Shown here piece by piece: positions 7,505 through 16,914 of a DNA stretch of 64,000 bases (within the stretch, counting starts at the first letter, position 1; every line of letters starts with the position of its first letter). Under the pieces are notes generated by a model. That model searched no databases, was not told the origin of the DNA, and saw only the letters and a program-made list of their open reading frames with translations. Both the position numbers and the translations under genes were made by a program. Source of the stretch: Desulfotomaculum copahuensis (GTDB lineage Bacteria > Bacillota > Desulfotomaculia > Desulfotomaculales > Desulfovirgulaceae); assembly GCF_001655685.1 (NCBI RefSeq), contig NZ_LYVF01000047.1, positions 124,001 through 188,000 of the forward strand, given 5' to 3'.

Positions 7505-8878
7505 CTAATATTCCCATTGGAAGCCGGCCACTTCCGGCTGGTTTAACAGCGCTTGCCGCATGATCTCCGTGATCCGGTCCAGTTCCTCACCGGTGGCTGC
7601 TTCGCAGCGGGCGACCAGCACGGGCTGGGTGTTGGACGCCCGGACCAGGCCCCAGCCGCCGGGGAACTGTACCCGCACGCCATCCACATCGATCACTTCG
7701 TACTTTTCCCGGAACAGGGCGGTGAGCCTTTGCACCACCGCGAACTTCTCCCGGTCGCTACAGGGCACCCGGGTTTCCGCGGTGGAGTGGTAGCGGGGCA
7801 GGGTGTCCACCAGGGCGGAGAAACTTTCCTGGCTGTTGGAAAGCAGCCGCAGCAGGCGTCCGGCGGCGTAGAAGGCGTCATCGAAGCCGTAGTACTCGTC
7901 GGCGAAAAACATGTGCCCGGACATCTCCCCGGTGAACACGGCCCCCAGTTCCCGCATCCTGGCCTTGATCAGCGAGTGGCCGGTGCGGTAGAAGTACGGC
8001 CGGCCGCCCAGGCGTTTGACCTCGTCCACCAGCCCCTGGGAGCATTTTACTTCGATGATGGCCACCGCACCGGGGTGTTTGGGCAGGATCTCCCGCCAGA
8101 ACAGGGCCATCAACTGATCGCCCCAGATCACCCGGCCCGTGTCGTCCACCGCCCCCAGGCGGTCGCCGTCCCCGTCGAAGGCGATACCCAGGCCGGCCCC
8201 TTCTTTCCGTACAGTTTCTACCAGGGTGGTCAGATTGGCCCGTTTCACCGGGTCGGGGTGGTGATGGGGGAAATGCCCGTCCGGTTTGCAATAAAGGGGA
8301 ATTACCGTACAGCCGAGGGAGGTCAGGAAATCAACGGCGAAAAGAGCAGCCGTGCCGTTGCCGCAATCCACGGCCACCTTCGGTTTTTTCGGCCCCAGCC
8401 GGATTTTCTCCGCCAACATGGCCAGGTATTCCGGCGCCGGATTGGCGCCATCCAGTGTGCCCCGGCCGGTAACAAAGTCCCCGTTTTCCATCAGCCGGCG
8501 CAGTGACTGGATCTCTTCCCCGTAGATGGTGCCCGGCCCGCAAGCCAGTTTAAAGCCGTTTTCGTCCGGCGGATTGTGACTGCCGGTGATCATTACCCCG
8601 CCGTCCACCCCGTATAGTTCCCGGGCATAATAAAACAAGGGCGTGATCACTGTGCCCAGATCCACCACCCGGCAACCGGTGGACAGCAGCCCTTCCATCA
8701 GGGCCTCCTTCAAGCGGGGGGAACTCAAACGGTTATCCATGCCCACCAGCGCTTCTCGGCGCCCCCGCCGCTGCAGCCAGGTACCGAAAGCGCGGCCTAA
8801 AGAAAGCACGGTTTTGTCGTCAAGGTCCCGGGCGGCCACCCCCCGGATGTCATATTCACGAAAAATAGCAGGATTCAA
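7505..8878 (-). CDS. manB: Phosphomannomutase/phosphoglucomutase
   Basis: 457 residues from TTG 8878, chosen because GGAGGG lies 7 bases upstream; the in-frame ATG at 8893 has no SD. The phosphoserine loop is TGSHNPPDENG, the Mg-binding loop DGDGDRLG and the sugar-recognition loop GEMSGH, giving the four-domain alpha-D-phosphohexomutase fold at its normal length. It interconverts mannose- or glucose-6-phosphate and the 1-phosphate, supplying nucleotide sugars for surface glycans. The minus-strand glycosyltransferase genes upstream suggest a shared role. Which hexose is preferred cannot be read from sequence. Confidence 0.92.
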   Translation of the reverse strand: MNPAIFREYDIRGVAARDLDDKTVLSLGRAFGTWLQRRGRREALVGMDNRLSSPRLKEALMEGLLSTGCRVVDLGTVITPLFYYARELYGVDGGVMITGSHNPPDENGFKLACGPGTIYGEEIQSLRRLMENGDFVTGRGTLDGANPAPEYLAMLAEKIRLGPKKPKVAVDCGNGTAALFAVDFLTSLGCTVIPLYCKPDGHFPHHHPDPVKRANLTTLVETVRKEGAGLGIAFDGDGDRLGAVDDTGRVIWGDQLMALFWREILPKHPGAVAIIEVKCSQGLVDEVKRLGGRPYFYRTGHSLIKARMRELGAVFTGEMSGHMFFADEYYGFDDAFYAAGRLLRLLSNSQESFSALVDTLPRYHSTAETRVPCSDREKFAVVQRLTALFREKYEVIDVDGVRVQFPGGWGLVRASNTQPVLVARCEAATGEELDRITEIMRQALLNQPEVAGFQWEY

Positions 8879-9058
8879 TCGATTGCCCTCCATTAGATTA
8901 TAATTGTCCAATATACGACAGCCGGGCTCAAATATCCTGCTATTCTTGTCCGTTGGAGACTGGTTCAGCTTGCCTTGGGAGTTGAAACGCACACAATCAA
9001 GAATTGATTGTAAATTCGCCCGGACGGAGTCTGTAGTGCAATCTGACAGGCTGTGCTG

Positions 9059-9090
9059 TTCATTGCCGGCACATATGATCCGGCAATGAA
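9059..9090 (-). terminator. Hairpin downstream of the glycosyltransferase genes
   Basis: TTCATTGCCGG, a 10-base loop, and CCGGCAATGAA: a perfect 11-bp stem placed after the stop of the 9138-10229 gene. No clear U-run follows on the minus strand, so terminator function is likely but not certain. Confidence 0.5.
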
Positions 9091-9137
9091 TATTGTCGTG
9101 CTTTTGCTCTCCGCCGGATCTTGGCCGGTGTGTACGC

Positions 9138-10229
9138 TTACGCCCGGTCCGGGTTGTCCCCGGGCAGCGTAACCGCCCAGGTCCAGCGGTTGTTGGCGTA
9201 GTAGTTCCAGATGGTGGCGGCCAGGATGCCGGCGGCATTGGCTGCCGCACCGGGCAGACGCAGCAGTCCGTGCAGGGCGGCCAGCACGGCCACGTTAATC
9301 AGCACTCCCAGGCCGCAGCACAGGTAGAATTTCAGAGCCCGCTCCCAGGGATTGCCTTCCTTGCGGTGGTTCCAGGTAAAATGGTCGTTGAACAGGAAGT
9401 TGCCGCTCATGGCCAAAACGGCAGCGCCCAGGGCGGCTGGGATCGCACCCAGGGAAAGCAGGCGGGTGAACAGAAAAAAGAAGACCATATTCACCACCAC
9501 GCCGCTCGTGCCCACCAGGCAGAATTTCCAGAAGCGCAGGTCCTCCGGACTGTCCGCCACCAGGCGTAAAATATGGCGCAGGTAGTTAACCTGCTCCCGC
9601 AAATTCATTTTCGACCGTTCTTCCCGTCGGCTTCTAAATGTGTAGGGTACTTCGGCCAGGTGTTGAAAATGCCCGCGGACCATGATTTCTGCCAGGATCT
9701 TCCACCCCAGCGGTGCCAGAGCCACGCCGGCAATGACTTCTTTTTTGAACATGAAAAATCCGCTCATCGGGTCGCTGGTCCGGCGCAAGTCCTTCAGCGC
9801 CAGTTGGCCGATCAGTCTGGCCGCGTTTGAAACCAGCCGGCGCAAAAGACTCAAACCACCATTGCTGCCGCCTGGAACAAAGCGGGAGGCAATCACTAGA
9901 TCGCTCCCTTCCTGGATACGCCTCAACAGCACGGGCAACATCTCCGGCGGGTGCTGCAAATCGGCGTCCATTACAGCCAGCACGTCTCCCCCGGCGGCGG
10001 CAAATCCGGTTGCAACCGCCGAGGCCAATCCCCGCCGCCCCGGGCGGTGGATGAATCTGATCCGCCGGTTAATCCGGCACAGGCGGGTGAGCACTTGCGG
10101 TGTGTTGTCCGTGCTGTCGTCCACAAAAAGGATTTCATAGTCGGTGTCCGCCAGTGCCCGCACGATGCGTCCGGCCAGGCCGGCTACGTTGCGCTGTTCG
10201 TTGTACGTGGGGATGATTACCGTAAGCAA
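9138..10229 (-). CDS. GT2 glycosyltransferase fused to GtrA-like membrane domain
   Basis: 363 residues. Residues ~1-215 are a dolichol-phosphate-mannose-synthase-like GT2 domain: VIIPTYNEQRN at the N-terminus, FVDDSTDNT and the metal-binding MDADLQHPPE. Residues ~235-355 are a GtrA domain with four hydrophobic segments and the closing NYYANNRWTW. Such fusions transfer a sugar from a nucleotide donor to polyprenyl phosphate and present it across the membrane. The start is TTG 10229 with GGGAGGT 7 bases upstream. It follows the PIG-V-like gene by only 15 bases, so the two likely make and use a lipid-linked sugar. Confidence 0.9.
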   Translation of the reverse strand: MLTVIIPTYNEQRNVAGLAGRIVRALADTDYEILFVDDSTDNTPQVLTRLCRINRRIRFIHRPGRRGLASAVATGFAAAGGDVLAVMDADLQHPPEMLPVLLRRIQEGSDLVIASRFVPGGSNGGLSLLRRLVSNAARLIGQLALKDLRRTSDPMSGFFMFKKEVIAGVALAPLGWKILAEIMVRGHFQHLAEVPYTFRSRREERSKMNLREQVNYLRHILRLVADSPEDLRFWKFCLVGTSGVVVNMVFFFLFTRLLSLGAIPAALGAAVLAMSGNFLFNDHFTWNHRKEGNPWERALKFYLCCGLGVLINVAVLAALHGLLRLPGAAANAAGILAATIWNYYANNRWTWAVTLPGDNPDRA

Positions 10230-10244
10230 ATGAAAGACCTCCCG

Positions 10245-11336
10245 TCAGGCCACCCAATGGCCGCGTGCAAAAATAACGTACAAGAAGAAAAACAAGGCCG
10301 CTGACAGGGCCAGGATGAAATTATGCGCCCCTTCCCCCCTGAAGCGGCGGGCCATGGTCAGATACAGTGGAAACAGCACCAGTACGAACCGGGGCATGCT
10401 GTACAACGGAGCGTGGGGGGCCGGGGAAAAAAGGGGCAAAAACAGTCCGGTAAAAACAAAGATGCTATATGAAGCTCTCTCCCGTGTCAAGGAAAGGCAA
10501 AACAAACCAAAACCGGCCAGGGTGAAAGTCAGATCCAGCAATTGCCTGCTGAAATGATAATCGGCACGCATTAAAACAAGCGCCCGCCAAATACTGGCCC
10601 AGGGCCAGCCAAAGCCCCGGTGCCAGTATTGCTGGGCGTGGATGAAGGCCAATGGATCACCCAGGTGTTGTTTCAGATAAAACATAAAAATCAGCAGCCC
10701 TAGCGGAATCAAACCCAATGACACGCCATCACGCTTTATTTTTCCTCCCGTGGCCCGCAGGTATTCCCATGCCAGCGGCAGAAACAGAAAAACACCCGTG
10801 TTGCGTGTGGCCGCGGCCAGCATGCCGGTCACGGCGGCCGGCAGCCAGTGGTGCCGGCGGGCCAGGTAAAAGCTGAGCAAAACCAGCAACAGGAATAGTG
10901 ATTCGGTATAAATGACCGACAGAAAAAAAGCGGTCGGGAAAAAGGCAAGATACCATAATGCCCGTTCAGCCTCCCTGCGGCTGTGATCCAGCCGGGCCAA
11001 CCGGTAAAAAACAGCCAGCGCCCCCAATAGCGCACCGTTGGCCACCAGTGCTCCCGCTGTCTCCGGGGTCACACCCAGGCGGCTCAGCAGGTGGATGAGC
11101 AGCGGGTAAAAAGGGAAAAAAGCAGCCGTCTTTCCGGTATAGCCCTCCTTGGCGATGGCCAGATACCAGCCCGCATCCCAGCGGTTCAACCCCCGGGTGA
11201 CGATTTCGGCGGCCCTGGCGGGGTCATAGCGGCCGGGGAAAAAGACGACTGCGCAATAGCCGGCCAACGCCATCAGCAACTGATGGGCCAGATAAACCGC
11301 GATCACAATTTGCCTGCCATAAATGCTCTTCATCAT
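10245..11336 (-). CDS. PIG-V-like mannosyltransferase family membrane protein
   Basis: A ~363-residue polytopic membrane protein with eight or more hydrophobic segments. NRWDAGWYLAIAKEGY and AFFPFYPLLIHLL near the N-terminus are typical of the bacterial PIG-V/COG5542 family, which uses polyprenyl-phosphate sugars outside the membrane. I place the start at ATG 11336 (MMKSIYG) because upstream in-frame residues are charged and unrelated. It is cotranscribed with the GT2-GtrA gene. Acceptor and sugar are unknown. Confidence 0.8.
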   Translation of the reverse strand: MMKSIYGRQIVIAVYLAHQLLMALAGYCAVVFFPGRYDPARAAEIVTRGLNRWDAGWYLAIAKEGYTGKTAAFFPFYPLLIHLLSRLGVTPETAGALVANGALLGALAVFYRLARLDHSRREAERALWYLAFFPTAFFLSVIYTESLFLLLVLLSFYLARRHHWLPAAVTGMLAAATRNTGVFLFLPLAWEYLRATGGKIKRDGVSLGLIPLGLLIFMFYLKQHLGDPLAFIHAQQYWHRGFGWPWASIWRALVLMRADYHFSRQLLDLTFTLAGFGLFCLSLTRERASYSIFVFTGLFLPLFSPAPHAPLYSMPRFVLVLFPLYLTMARRFRGEGAHNFILALSAALFFFLYVIFARGHWVA

Positions 11337-11475
11337 GCTTACTGGTATTTTCCCTGGGCAACGCCGGTTTATACATTCCACAAATTTTACATGCTTTTGC
11401 CCCCGGTTTGCCACAGGGGGGCGTTATATTACAACCGCCGGACCGGTGGTTGCGGCCCGAGTTTGATTGTACCCA

Positions 11476-11505
11476 TTGTGCAGCCGCCTCCTTTCGTATT
11501 ATATT
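11476..11505 (+). promoter_or_regulatory. Possible sigma-A promoter of the response-regulator operon
   Basis: TTGTGC, an 18-base spacer and TATATT, ending 21 bases before ATG 11527. The -35 match is modest. Confidence 0.4.
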
Positions 11506-11526
11506 TAAGGAGAAGTCCGGGAGGGG

Positions 11527-12213
11527 ATGGGTTTGAAGACCGTTTTCATTGTCGATGACGATTTGAATACTTGTAAACTGGTACGCCAGTATCTGCGTCA
11601 GGAAGGTTTTGCCGTGGAAATCTTCGGCTCGGTTTCCGCGGTGGAGGAGCGGCTGAAAACCGGTTTTCCGGATATGTTTGTGCTGGATATCATGCTTCCC
11701 GGTGAGGACGGACTGGCTTTTTGCCGGCGCATACGTGCCGGAAACCGGGTGCCGATTATCTTCATTTCCGCCCGGGGGGACGAACTGGACCGCGTGCTCG
11801 GACTGGATCTGGGCGGCGACGATTATCTGGCCAAGCCCTTCAGCCCGCGGGAATTGGTGGCCAGGGTAAAAGCCGTTTTCAGGCGCGCCGGGACAGCAGG
11901 TGAACAGGTCCCGGAAGCGCTGGCGGTAAACGATCTGCGCATTATGCCGGGCGAGCGGCGGGTGGTTGTTTCCGGACGAGAGGTGGATTTTACGCCCAAG
12001 GAATTTGAGTTGCTCCATTTATTGCTGCGCAACCCCGGGCGCGCTTTCAGCCGGGAACAACTGCTGGATGCCGTTTGGGGGTATGATTATGTGGGGGATG
12101 TCCGGGCGGTGGACGACCTGGTCAAACGGGTACGTAAAAAGCTTCGCGAAAGGGGTTCACCGGTGGAAATAGCCACTGTTTGGGGCTATGGTTACAAGTT
12201 GAGCGGCGAATAA
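11527..12213 (+). CDS. OmpR-family response regulator
   Basis: 228 residues: receiver domain 1-~120 with acidic pocket D11/D12, phosphoacceptor D54 (VLDIMLPGEDG), S81 and K103 (YLAKPFSP), then an OmpR/PhoB winged-helix DNA-binding domain ending GYGYKLSGE. The start is ATG 11527 or TTG 11533; GGGAGGGG fits the latter better. The cognate kinase follows 76 bases downstream. OmpR-family proteins often bind direct repeats spaced ~11 bp, which makes the repeats at 17541 and 18492 plausible targets, though this is unproven. Confidence 0.93.
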   Translation: MGLKTVFIVDDDLNTCKLVRQYLRQEGFAVEIFGSVSAVEERLKTGFPDMFVLDIMLPGEDGLAFCRRIRAGNRVPIIFISARGDELDRVLGLDLGGDDYLAKPFSPRELVARVKAVFRRAGTAGEQVPEALAVNDLRIMPGERRVVVSGREVDFTPKEFELLHLLLRNPGRAFSREQLLDAVWGYDYVGDVRAVDDLVKRVRKKLRERGSPVEIATVWGYGYKLSGE

Positions 12214-12289
12214 GTCCGCCGGTGGTCAAAGTGCCGGGGACGCCGTTAACGCGGACTGGTTCGGCAGCCGGGGAAAAGCAGGTGATTTG

Positions 12290-13687
12290 ATGCGTTTTAG
12301 AGGTCTGGCCGGTAAAATTGCCGCCGGTTATCTGGTTATTGCCCTGTTTATCACGCTGGTGTTGGGGACGGCGTCATTTTTTCTCATCCGCAGCCACCTG
12401 GTAGCTCAGGCCAAGGAGAACCTGCGCCAGAACGCCCTGGCCATCGCCCGCATTCTGGCCGCCCAACCGCTGAACAAGGCGAGCGTGACCAGTGTGCTGC
12501 CGGAACGGCCCCTCTTCCGTCTGGCCAACCGCCTGCTGGGCGGGCACTACGTGGTGTTGGACCGGCAGGGGATAATAATAGCCAGCAATCTGGGCGAGCG
12601 TTTCAAGCCGGGCATGCGTTTGAATGAGTTGTTGCCACTGCATACCTGGCAGGCGGAATTGGCCCGGGGCGAACCGGTGTCCTGGCAAAACAGGGAGTTT
12701 GTGGCGGCGGCTGTGCCCATCAAAGGGGGCGGCGGCAATACCGGTACGCTGATCATGCTGGCGCGCATGAGCAATTTGCAGTCAATCGGCCGGGAACTGG
12801 CGTTGATCATCGTGCGCAGTCTTGTCCTGAGTACTCTGTTGGCCCTGGTGCTGGCATTTTTTCTGGCCCGGCACATCGCCCGGCCGCTTTCCCTGCTGCA
12901 ACAACGCACACGCCAGTTGGCCCGGCGGGAATTCGGCGTCGCGCCGGTGGAGTTGTCCACCGGCGATGAAATAGAAGAACTGGGCAAGGACTTCAATATA
13001 ATGGCCGCCCGTCTGGCCGAGTATGACGCTGCCCAGAGGCGTTTCCTGCAAAATGCCTCACATGAATTAAAGACGCCCCTGATGAATATCCAGGGTTATG
13101 CCGAAGGAATATTGGACGGCGTTTTCCAAGGGGGGGAGGTCAACGGGGGGTTGCAGGTGATTGTCAAAGAAAGCAGGCGGCTGAAAAACATCGTGGACGA
13201 AATTATTTATTTAAGCCGGCTGGAAAGCCCGGCGGAAAAATACTCTCCGATGCCGGTGGATCTGGTCGCGCTGATGCGGGAGGTGCAGGAAACCTTGCGT
13301 CCTCTGGCTGGTGAAAAACAGGTCCGGCTGAACGCCCCCGGGGAATTGTGGCTCTCTGCGGACAGGGAAAAATTGTTGCGTCTGGGTATGAACATCGTCA
13401 GTAACGCCCTGCGCTATGCCCGGCGGCAGGTGGCCGTCGAAATATATGCCGGTTCAGCCGGTACGGCCGTCCTGACCTGCCGGGACGATGGACCGGGTTT
13501 CCCGCCCGCACAAATGGCTCACCTGTTTGAGCGGTTTCAAAAAGGTCCCGGTGGCCATACCGGTCTGGGCCTGGCCATCGTCCGAGCGATCGCCGAAATG
13601 CACGGGGGGGAGGTGAAGGCCGCCAATGGCAGTCACGGCGGCGCGGAAATAACCGTCGTCCTGCCCCCGGGGGAAAAACCGGCTTAG
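12290..13687 (+). CDS. HAMP-containing sensor histidine kinase
   Basis: 465 residues from ATG 12290, 4 bases after AGGTGA. It has an N-terminal transmembrane helix (~residues 10-32), an extracytoplasmic sensor of ~130 residues, a second membrane helix and a HAMP region. The H-box NASHELKTP carries phospho-His at residue 258. An HATPase domain follows with an N box (NIVSNALRYA), G1 DDGPGF and G2 GHTGLGLAI. It is the partner of the preceding response regulator. The signal is unknown; the extracytoplasmic loop suggests an envelope stimulus. Confidence 0.93.
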   Translation: MRFRGLAGKIAAGYLVIALFITLVLGTASFFLIRSHLVAQAKENLRQNALAIARILAAQPLNKASVTSVLPERPLFRLANRLLGGHYVVLDRQGIIIASNLGERFKPGMRLNELLPLHTWQAELARGEPVSWQNREFVAAAVPIKGGGGNTGTLIMLARMSNLQSIGRELALIIVRSLVLSTLLALVLAFFLARHIARPLSLLQQRTRQLARREFGVAPVELSTGDEIEELGKDFNIMAARLAEYDAAQRRFLQNASHELKTPLMNIQGYAEGILDGVFQGGEVNGGLQVIVKESRRLKNIVDEIIYLSRLESPAEKYSPMPVDLVALMREVQETLRPLAGEKQVRLNAPGELWLSADREKLLRLGMNIVSNALRYARRQVAVEIYAGSAGTAVLTCRDDGPGFPPAQMAHLFERFQKGPGGHTGLGLAIVRAIAEMHGGEVKAANGSHGGAEITVVLPPGEKPA

Positions 13688-13936
13688 GTTCCATGCACAC
13701 AAGCCGGCTGTCTTGTCATCGCGGCCGGTTATGAATGACAGGTTCAGGTCATCGTGCGGACACCAGTCCGGACCGTCCCGGCTTACCCAGCCCGGGGCCT
13801 GCCGGTTGGTAACGGGGCCTGTTCACCCGCATAACCGGCGGCATCATTCGCCAGTTAATTCCGTTTCAACGCGACCTTTTACCGCCGGAATTATTATGCG
13901 GATCCTGTACAAAACTTGTTGCCGGAGAAAAGCGGT
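13688..13936. other. Non-coding stretch between kinase and small zinc-binding protein
   Basis: No ORF with an SD is seen. CCGGCTT/AAGCCGG (about 13679-13708) could form a weak hairpin at the kinase stop codon, but a T-run is lacking. Nothing else is recognisable. Confidence 0.4.
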
Positions 13937-14155
13937 TCAGCTATTTTGTTTTACCGGAGGCACCGGTTGCAGGTGAAAGTGCCGGTGTTCCACCAACAGC
14001 CTGTGACAAACGCCGCAGTGCGGGCAGGTTACCTGTTCACCGTCTTGAAAGCGCATTTCACCAATGTAATCACCGCAACAACTGACTTCAATGCTGATTA
14101 CCCGGCCCTCCTGATTCTGGTTGACGCGGTAATCCGCCTGATTTTTTCCGGGCAT
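13937..14155 (-). CDS. Small zinc-ribbon-like protein
   Basis: 72 residues with SCCGDYIGEM and TCPHCGVCH in the middle, a cysteine/histidine arrangement that could bind one metal ion; the N-terminus is polar and the C-terminus basic. The gene looks real: GGGGGTGA lies 7 bases before the ATG and a strong sigma-A promoter lies 33 bases further upstream. No domain is confidently recognised and neighbours on the same strand are absent, so it is a monocistronic unit of unknown function, possibly regulatory. Confidence 0.7.
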   Translation of the reverse strand: MPGKNQADYRVNQNQEGRVISIEVSCCGDYIGEMRFQDGEQVTCPHCGVCHRLLVEHRHFHLQPVPPVKQNS

Positions 14156-14187
14156 ATGATATTCACCCCCTGCCGGTTATTGACCTT

Positions 14188-14215
14188 ATTATACCGCAGA
14201 TTGCAAATTTGCCAA
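14188..14215 (-). promoter_or_regulatory. Sigma-A promoter of the small zinc-ribbon gene
   Basis: On the minus strand: TTGGCA (14210-14215), a 16-base spacer and a perfect TATAAT (14188-14193). Confidence 0.75.
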
Positions 14216-14352
14216 GCATCTTCCATGGGTGGCGCCGGAAGATTTGATTAAACCGGCCGTTGGTGATATTTATCCGTTTTAAAGGGATTTCAAACTTTTT
14301 CGCGAAAAAACAGGTTATGAATTTTTATCAAAATTAGGAATGAGGCAAGACC

Positions 14353-15666
14353 ATGAGCGTACCCCGAAAAGTATCTTGTTTTTTCATATTCATATTTCTA
14401 TTTTGTTTGTTTGCTGCTGTTCCGGCCTTTGCATCCGGGAGTGTGACGGTTTTTACCATTGGTTCGCCTGTTTATACTGTTGACGGCCGGACGCACACGA
14501 TGGACGTGGCTCCGTATACCCAGAACGGCAGAACTTTTCTTCCGGTAAGGTATGTTGCCGAAGCCATCGGTGTGTCCCCGGACAATATTTTATACCGCGC
14601 CGGCACAATTACGCTGTCGCGGGGTGATACCACCGTCCGGTTGACCATCGGCAGCAATGTGATGGAAGTTAACGGTAAACCCGGGACGATGGACGTAAAA
14701 GCAACCACCCTCCACGGGCGGGCCATGCTTCCGGCGTCCAGTGTCTGCCGGGCTTTCGGCACCGTTCCCGGGTGGAACGCAGAGAGCCGGACCGTGACTA
14801 TAGAGGAATTGGACCCTCTGAACTCCGGCAACCAGGACGGTTCGCCGGATGTGACAAGCACGTCCGGCGTCAACAATCCCGGTACTGTTCCATTTGACGC
14901 GGTGACCGTTTTGCCGCAACAGCCGCCGGTGGAAATAATTCCGTCGCTGAAATATCCTGCTTCGCTTAAAACTGTTGGTGAGGACTACCAGTGGCAGTAC
15001 AGGGGGATTACTTACCGCTGGCATATGGATGTGCCGGTTGACCTGCTTGACTGGGATCGGAAAGTGGCCGGATTGGTAAATGATTTTTACGCCGGCGATG
15101 GAGTTGCTCAGGCTGTCATGCTGTCATCCATGCCCGGTGATTTGCAGCAAATGGTTCTTTCCTGCTCGGATGCGGCCAATGGTGATTATGTTCCGTGGGT
15201 CAATGAAAACCTAAATTACACCTATGCGGGTATCCTGGCCAAGTGGCTGTCCAGTCAGGCCCGGGCCGACGGGTATGATTATTTTCATGCCGCCGAATTC
15301 GTGCAGAGTTTTGTCGGCGGGGCAATCCCCTACAAGATAACCGCAGAACCCCAATTGCCCGCCCAAACATTGGTTGATGACGGCGACTGTAAAGACAAGT
15401 CGATATTGTTGGCCGCCATTTTAAAGAACATGGGGTATAAAACAGCGTTGTTGTCTTATTCTCCGCCGCCCGGACAAACCGCCGGCCACATGGCGACCGG
15501 GATAGCCTTTGACGATAGTGAAATTACAACGGACCGGATGCTTTCGTATTACCTGAGCGGCAATGTAAAATATTATTTTGCTGAAACTACGGAACCCGGC
15601 TGGCTGATTGGACAAGTAAGTGACGAAAAAATGGAAAAGAGCGGTTATGTTTACCCGGTAAACTAG
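14353..15666 (+). CDS. Secreted stalk-domain (copper amine oxidase N-like) protein with transglutaminase-like domain
   Basis: 437 residues with a signal peptide (hydrophobic ~10-25, cleavage after AFA). Residues ~30-155 contain two copies of the stalk-domain pattern (V...DG/NG...MDV...GR.FLPVRYVAEAIG), as in the copper amine oxidase N-terminal family common in Firmicute surface proteins. The C-terminal half has a transglutaminase-like core: DGDCKDKS (Cys346), GHMATG (His379) and a following Asp, suggesting a cysteine-protease-like fold. A Pro-rich linker separates the domains. The start has GAGG 8 bases upstream. The substrate is unknown; it is probably cell-wall associated. Confidence 0.8.
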   Translation: MSVPRKVSCFFIFIFLFCLFAAVPAFASGSVTVFTIGSPVYTVDGRTHTMDVAPYTQNGRTFLPVRYVAEAIGVSPDNILYRAGTITLSRGDTTVRLTIGSNVMEVNGKPGTMDVKATTLHGRAMLPASSVCRAFGTVPGWNAESRTVTIEELDPLNSGNQDGSPDVTSTSGVNNPGTVPFDAVTVLPQQPPVEIIPSLKYPASLKTVGEDYQWQYRGITYRWHMDVPVDLLDWDRKVAGLVNDFYAGDGVAQAVMLSSMPGDLQQMVLSCSDAANGDYVPWVNENLNYTYAGILAKWLSSQARADGYDYFHAAEFVQSFVGGAIPYKITAEPQLPAQTLVDDGDCKDKSILLAAILKNMGYKTALLSYSPPPGQTAGHMATGIAFDDSEITTDRMLSYYLSGNVKYYFAETTEPGWLIGQVSDEKMEKSGYVYPVN

Positions 15667-15756
15667 AAAGTCAAGCTTACCGGCGGTGTTTTTGCGCCGG
15701 AAAATGCATTACCAGCCGCCGCTTGAAACCGCCCGGCCGGGTTGTTGAATATGACC

Positions 15757-16914
15757 CTAAGCGCTGCGGAACAATTTGGTGGGTAGAAACTCCCGGTGCC
15801 CGAGTACCTCGGAACTGGTCAGACGGCCGGCGGCGGTGCGCAGCACCATGTCCATGAGCATGTCCCCGGCCTGTTCAATGGTGATTTCCCGGGTTAGCAG
15901 GCCGGAAACATTCAAATCGATATGTTCGGACATGGTGGAAACAGTCAGCGGATTGGCCGACAGCTTGATCACGGGTGTAACCGGACAGCCGACAATATTG
16001 CCCTGACCGGTGGACACTATTTGCAGGGTTGCGCCGGCTGCCGCGAACAAGGTGAGTACTTCAGGTGCCGCGGAAGATGTTTTCATGAACCAAAACCCCT
16101 TGTCCGGCGGCGGCTCGGCCGGAGCCAGCACACCGTCAATCAGCGCGTTGCCAAGCTTTTGGATGTTGCCAAAGGCTTTTTCCTCAATGGTGCTCAGCCC
16201 GCCGTGAATGTTTCCCTGACTGGGCTGGCTGCCCAATAGGCTGGCATGCTCGTTTTCAATGAAGCTGGTGTATTCATTGTATGCCTGACGGAACTTTTCC
16301 TGCTCTTCCAGTGACTTGAAACGATCGGCAATGATATGCTCGGCGCCGGTCAGTTCGGAAGTCTCGCCGAACATGACGGTAGCGCCCCAATCCAGCATCC
16401 GTTCCAGCACCCGGGCTACCGTGGGGTTTGCCCCCAATCCGCTGGTGGTGTCGGATTCACTGCACTTGATGCCAAGGATGATTTCCGCCAGGTTGATTTC
16501 CCGGGGCTTGATCTCACTGGCATAATGAATAAATTCCTTGGTCTTCCGCGCCGCCCGTTCAATGACGGCAAGATCACCGGCTCTTTCAATATAGAATGAA
16601 GCGACCGGCTTTCCCGTTCCGGCTATGCCGGCGGCAATCTTGTCCGTCCAGTCCGGTTCCATTCCGATCACTACTGCCGCCGCCACATTTGGGTTACTGC
16701 CCACACCGGTCATGGTCTGAAAAAACAATTCCAGATCTCGGCCGAATTGGAGTTCACCAAAAGGATGAACCAGCGCTTCCGCGCCATGAATGATTTTGGA
16801 TACGTTTTTGGCGGCGGCATTGGATACGCCGTCTACTGGAATGATCGTCACATGGTTGCGAATCGCCGCCTTGCCGTTCTCCCGCCGGTAGCCCTGGAAG
16901 GTCAAACCAGCCAT
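15757..16914 (-). CDS. UxaA-family lyase, large subunit (altronate/sulfolactate lyase type)
   Basis: 385 residues, full length for the UxaA C-terminal domain family (NHVTIIPVDG, GIKCSESDTTSGLGANPTV, STGQGNIVGCPVTPVIK, GHREFLPTKL). Members eliminate water or sulfite from hydroxy-acids (altronate, galactarate, 3-sulfolactate). I chose ATG 16914, which overlaps the stop of the small-subunit gene and follows AGGTGG. The separate small and large subunits resemble both SuyAB and two-gene altronate dehydratases. No sugar-acid or sulfonate gene is adjacent, so the substrate remains open. Confidence 0.8.
   Translation of the reverse strand: MAGLTFQGYRRENGKAAIRNHVTIIPVDGVSNAAAKNVSKIIHGAEALVHPFGELQFGRDLELFFQTMTGVGSNPNVAAAVVIGMEPDWTDKIAAGIAGTGKPVASFYIERAGDLAVIERAARKTKEFIHYASEIKPREINLAEIILGIKCSESDTTSGLGANPTVARVLERMLDWGATVMFGETSELTGAEHIIADRFKSLEEQEKFRQAYNEYTSFIENEHASLLGSQPSQGNIHGGLSTIEEKAFGNIQKLGNALIDGVLAPAEPPPDKGFWFMKTSSAAPEVLTLFAAAGATLQIVSTGQGNIVGCPVTPVIKLSANPLTVSTMSEHIDLNVSGLLTREITIEQAGDMLMDMVLRTAAGRLTSSEVLGHREFLPTKLFRSA

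Noticed and set aside
7553-8506. 317-codon plus-strand frame opposite phosphomannomutase
   Set aside because: It is antisense to a fully supported gene, has odd His/Gln/Gly-rich composition and no SD.
8879-9250. Long N-terminal extension of phosphomannomutase
   Set aside because: The ORF extends 123 codons upstream, but that part has no homology and no SD; the family starts near the DIRG motif.
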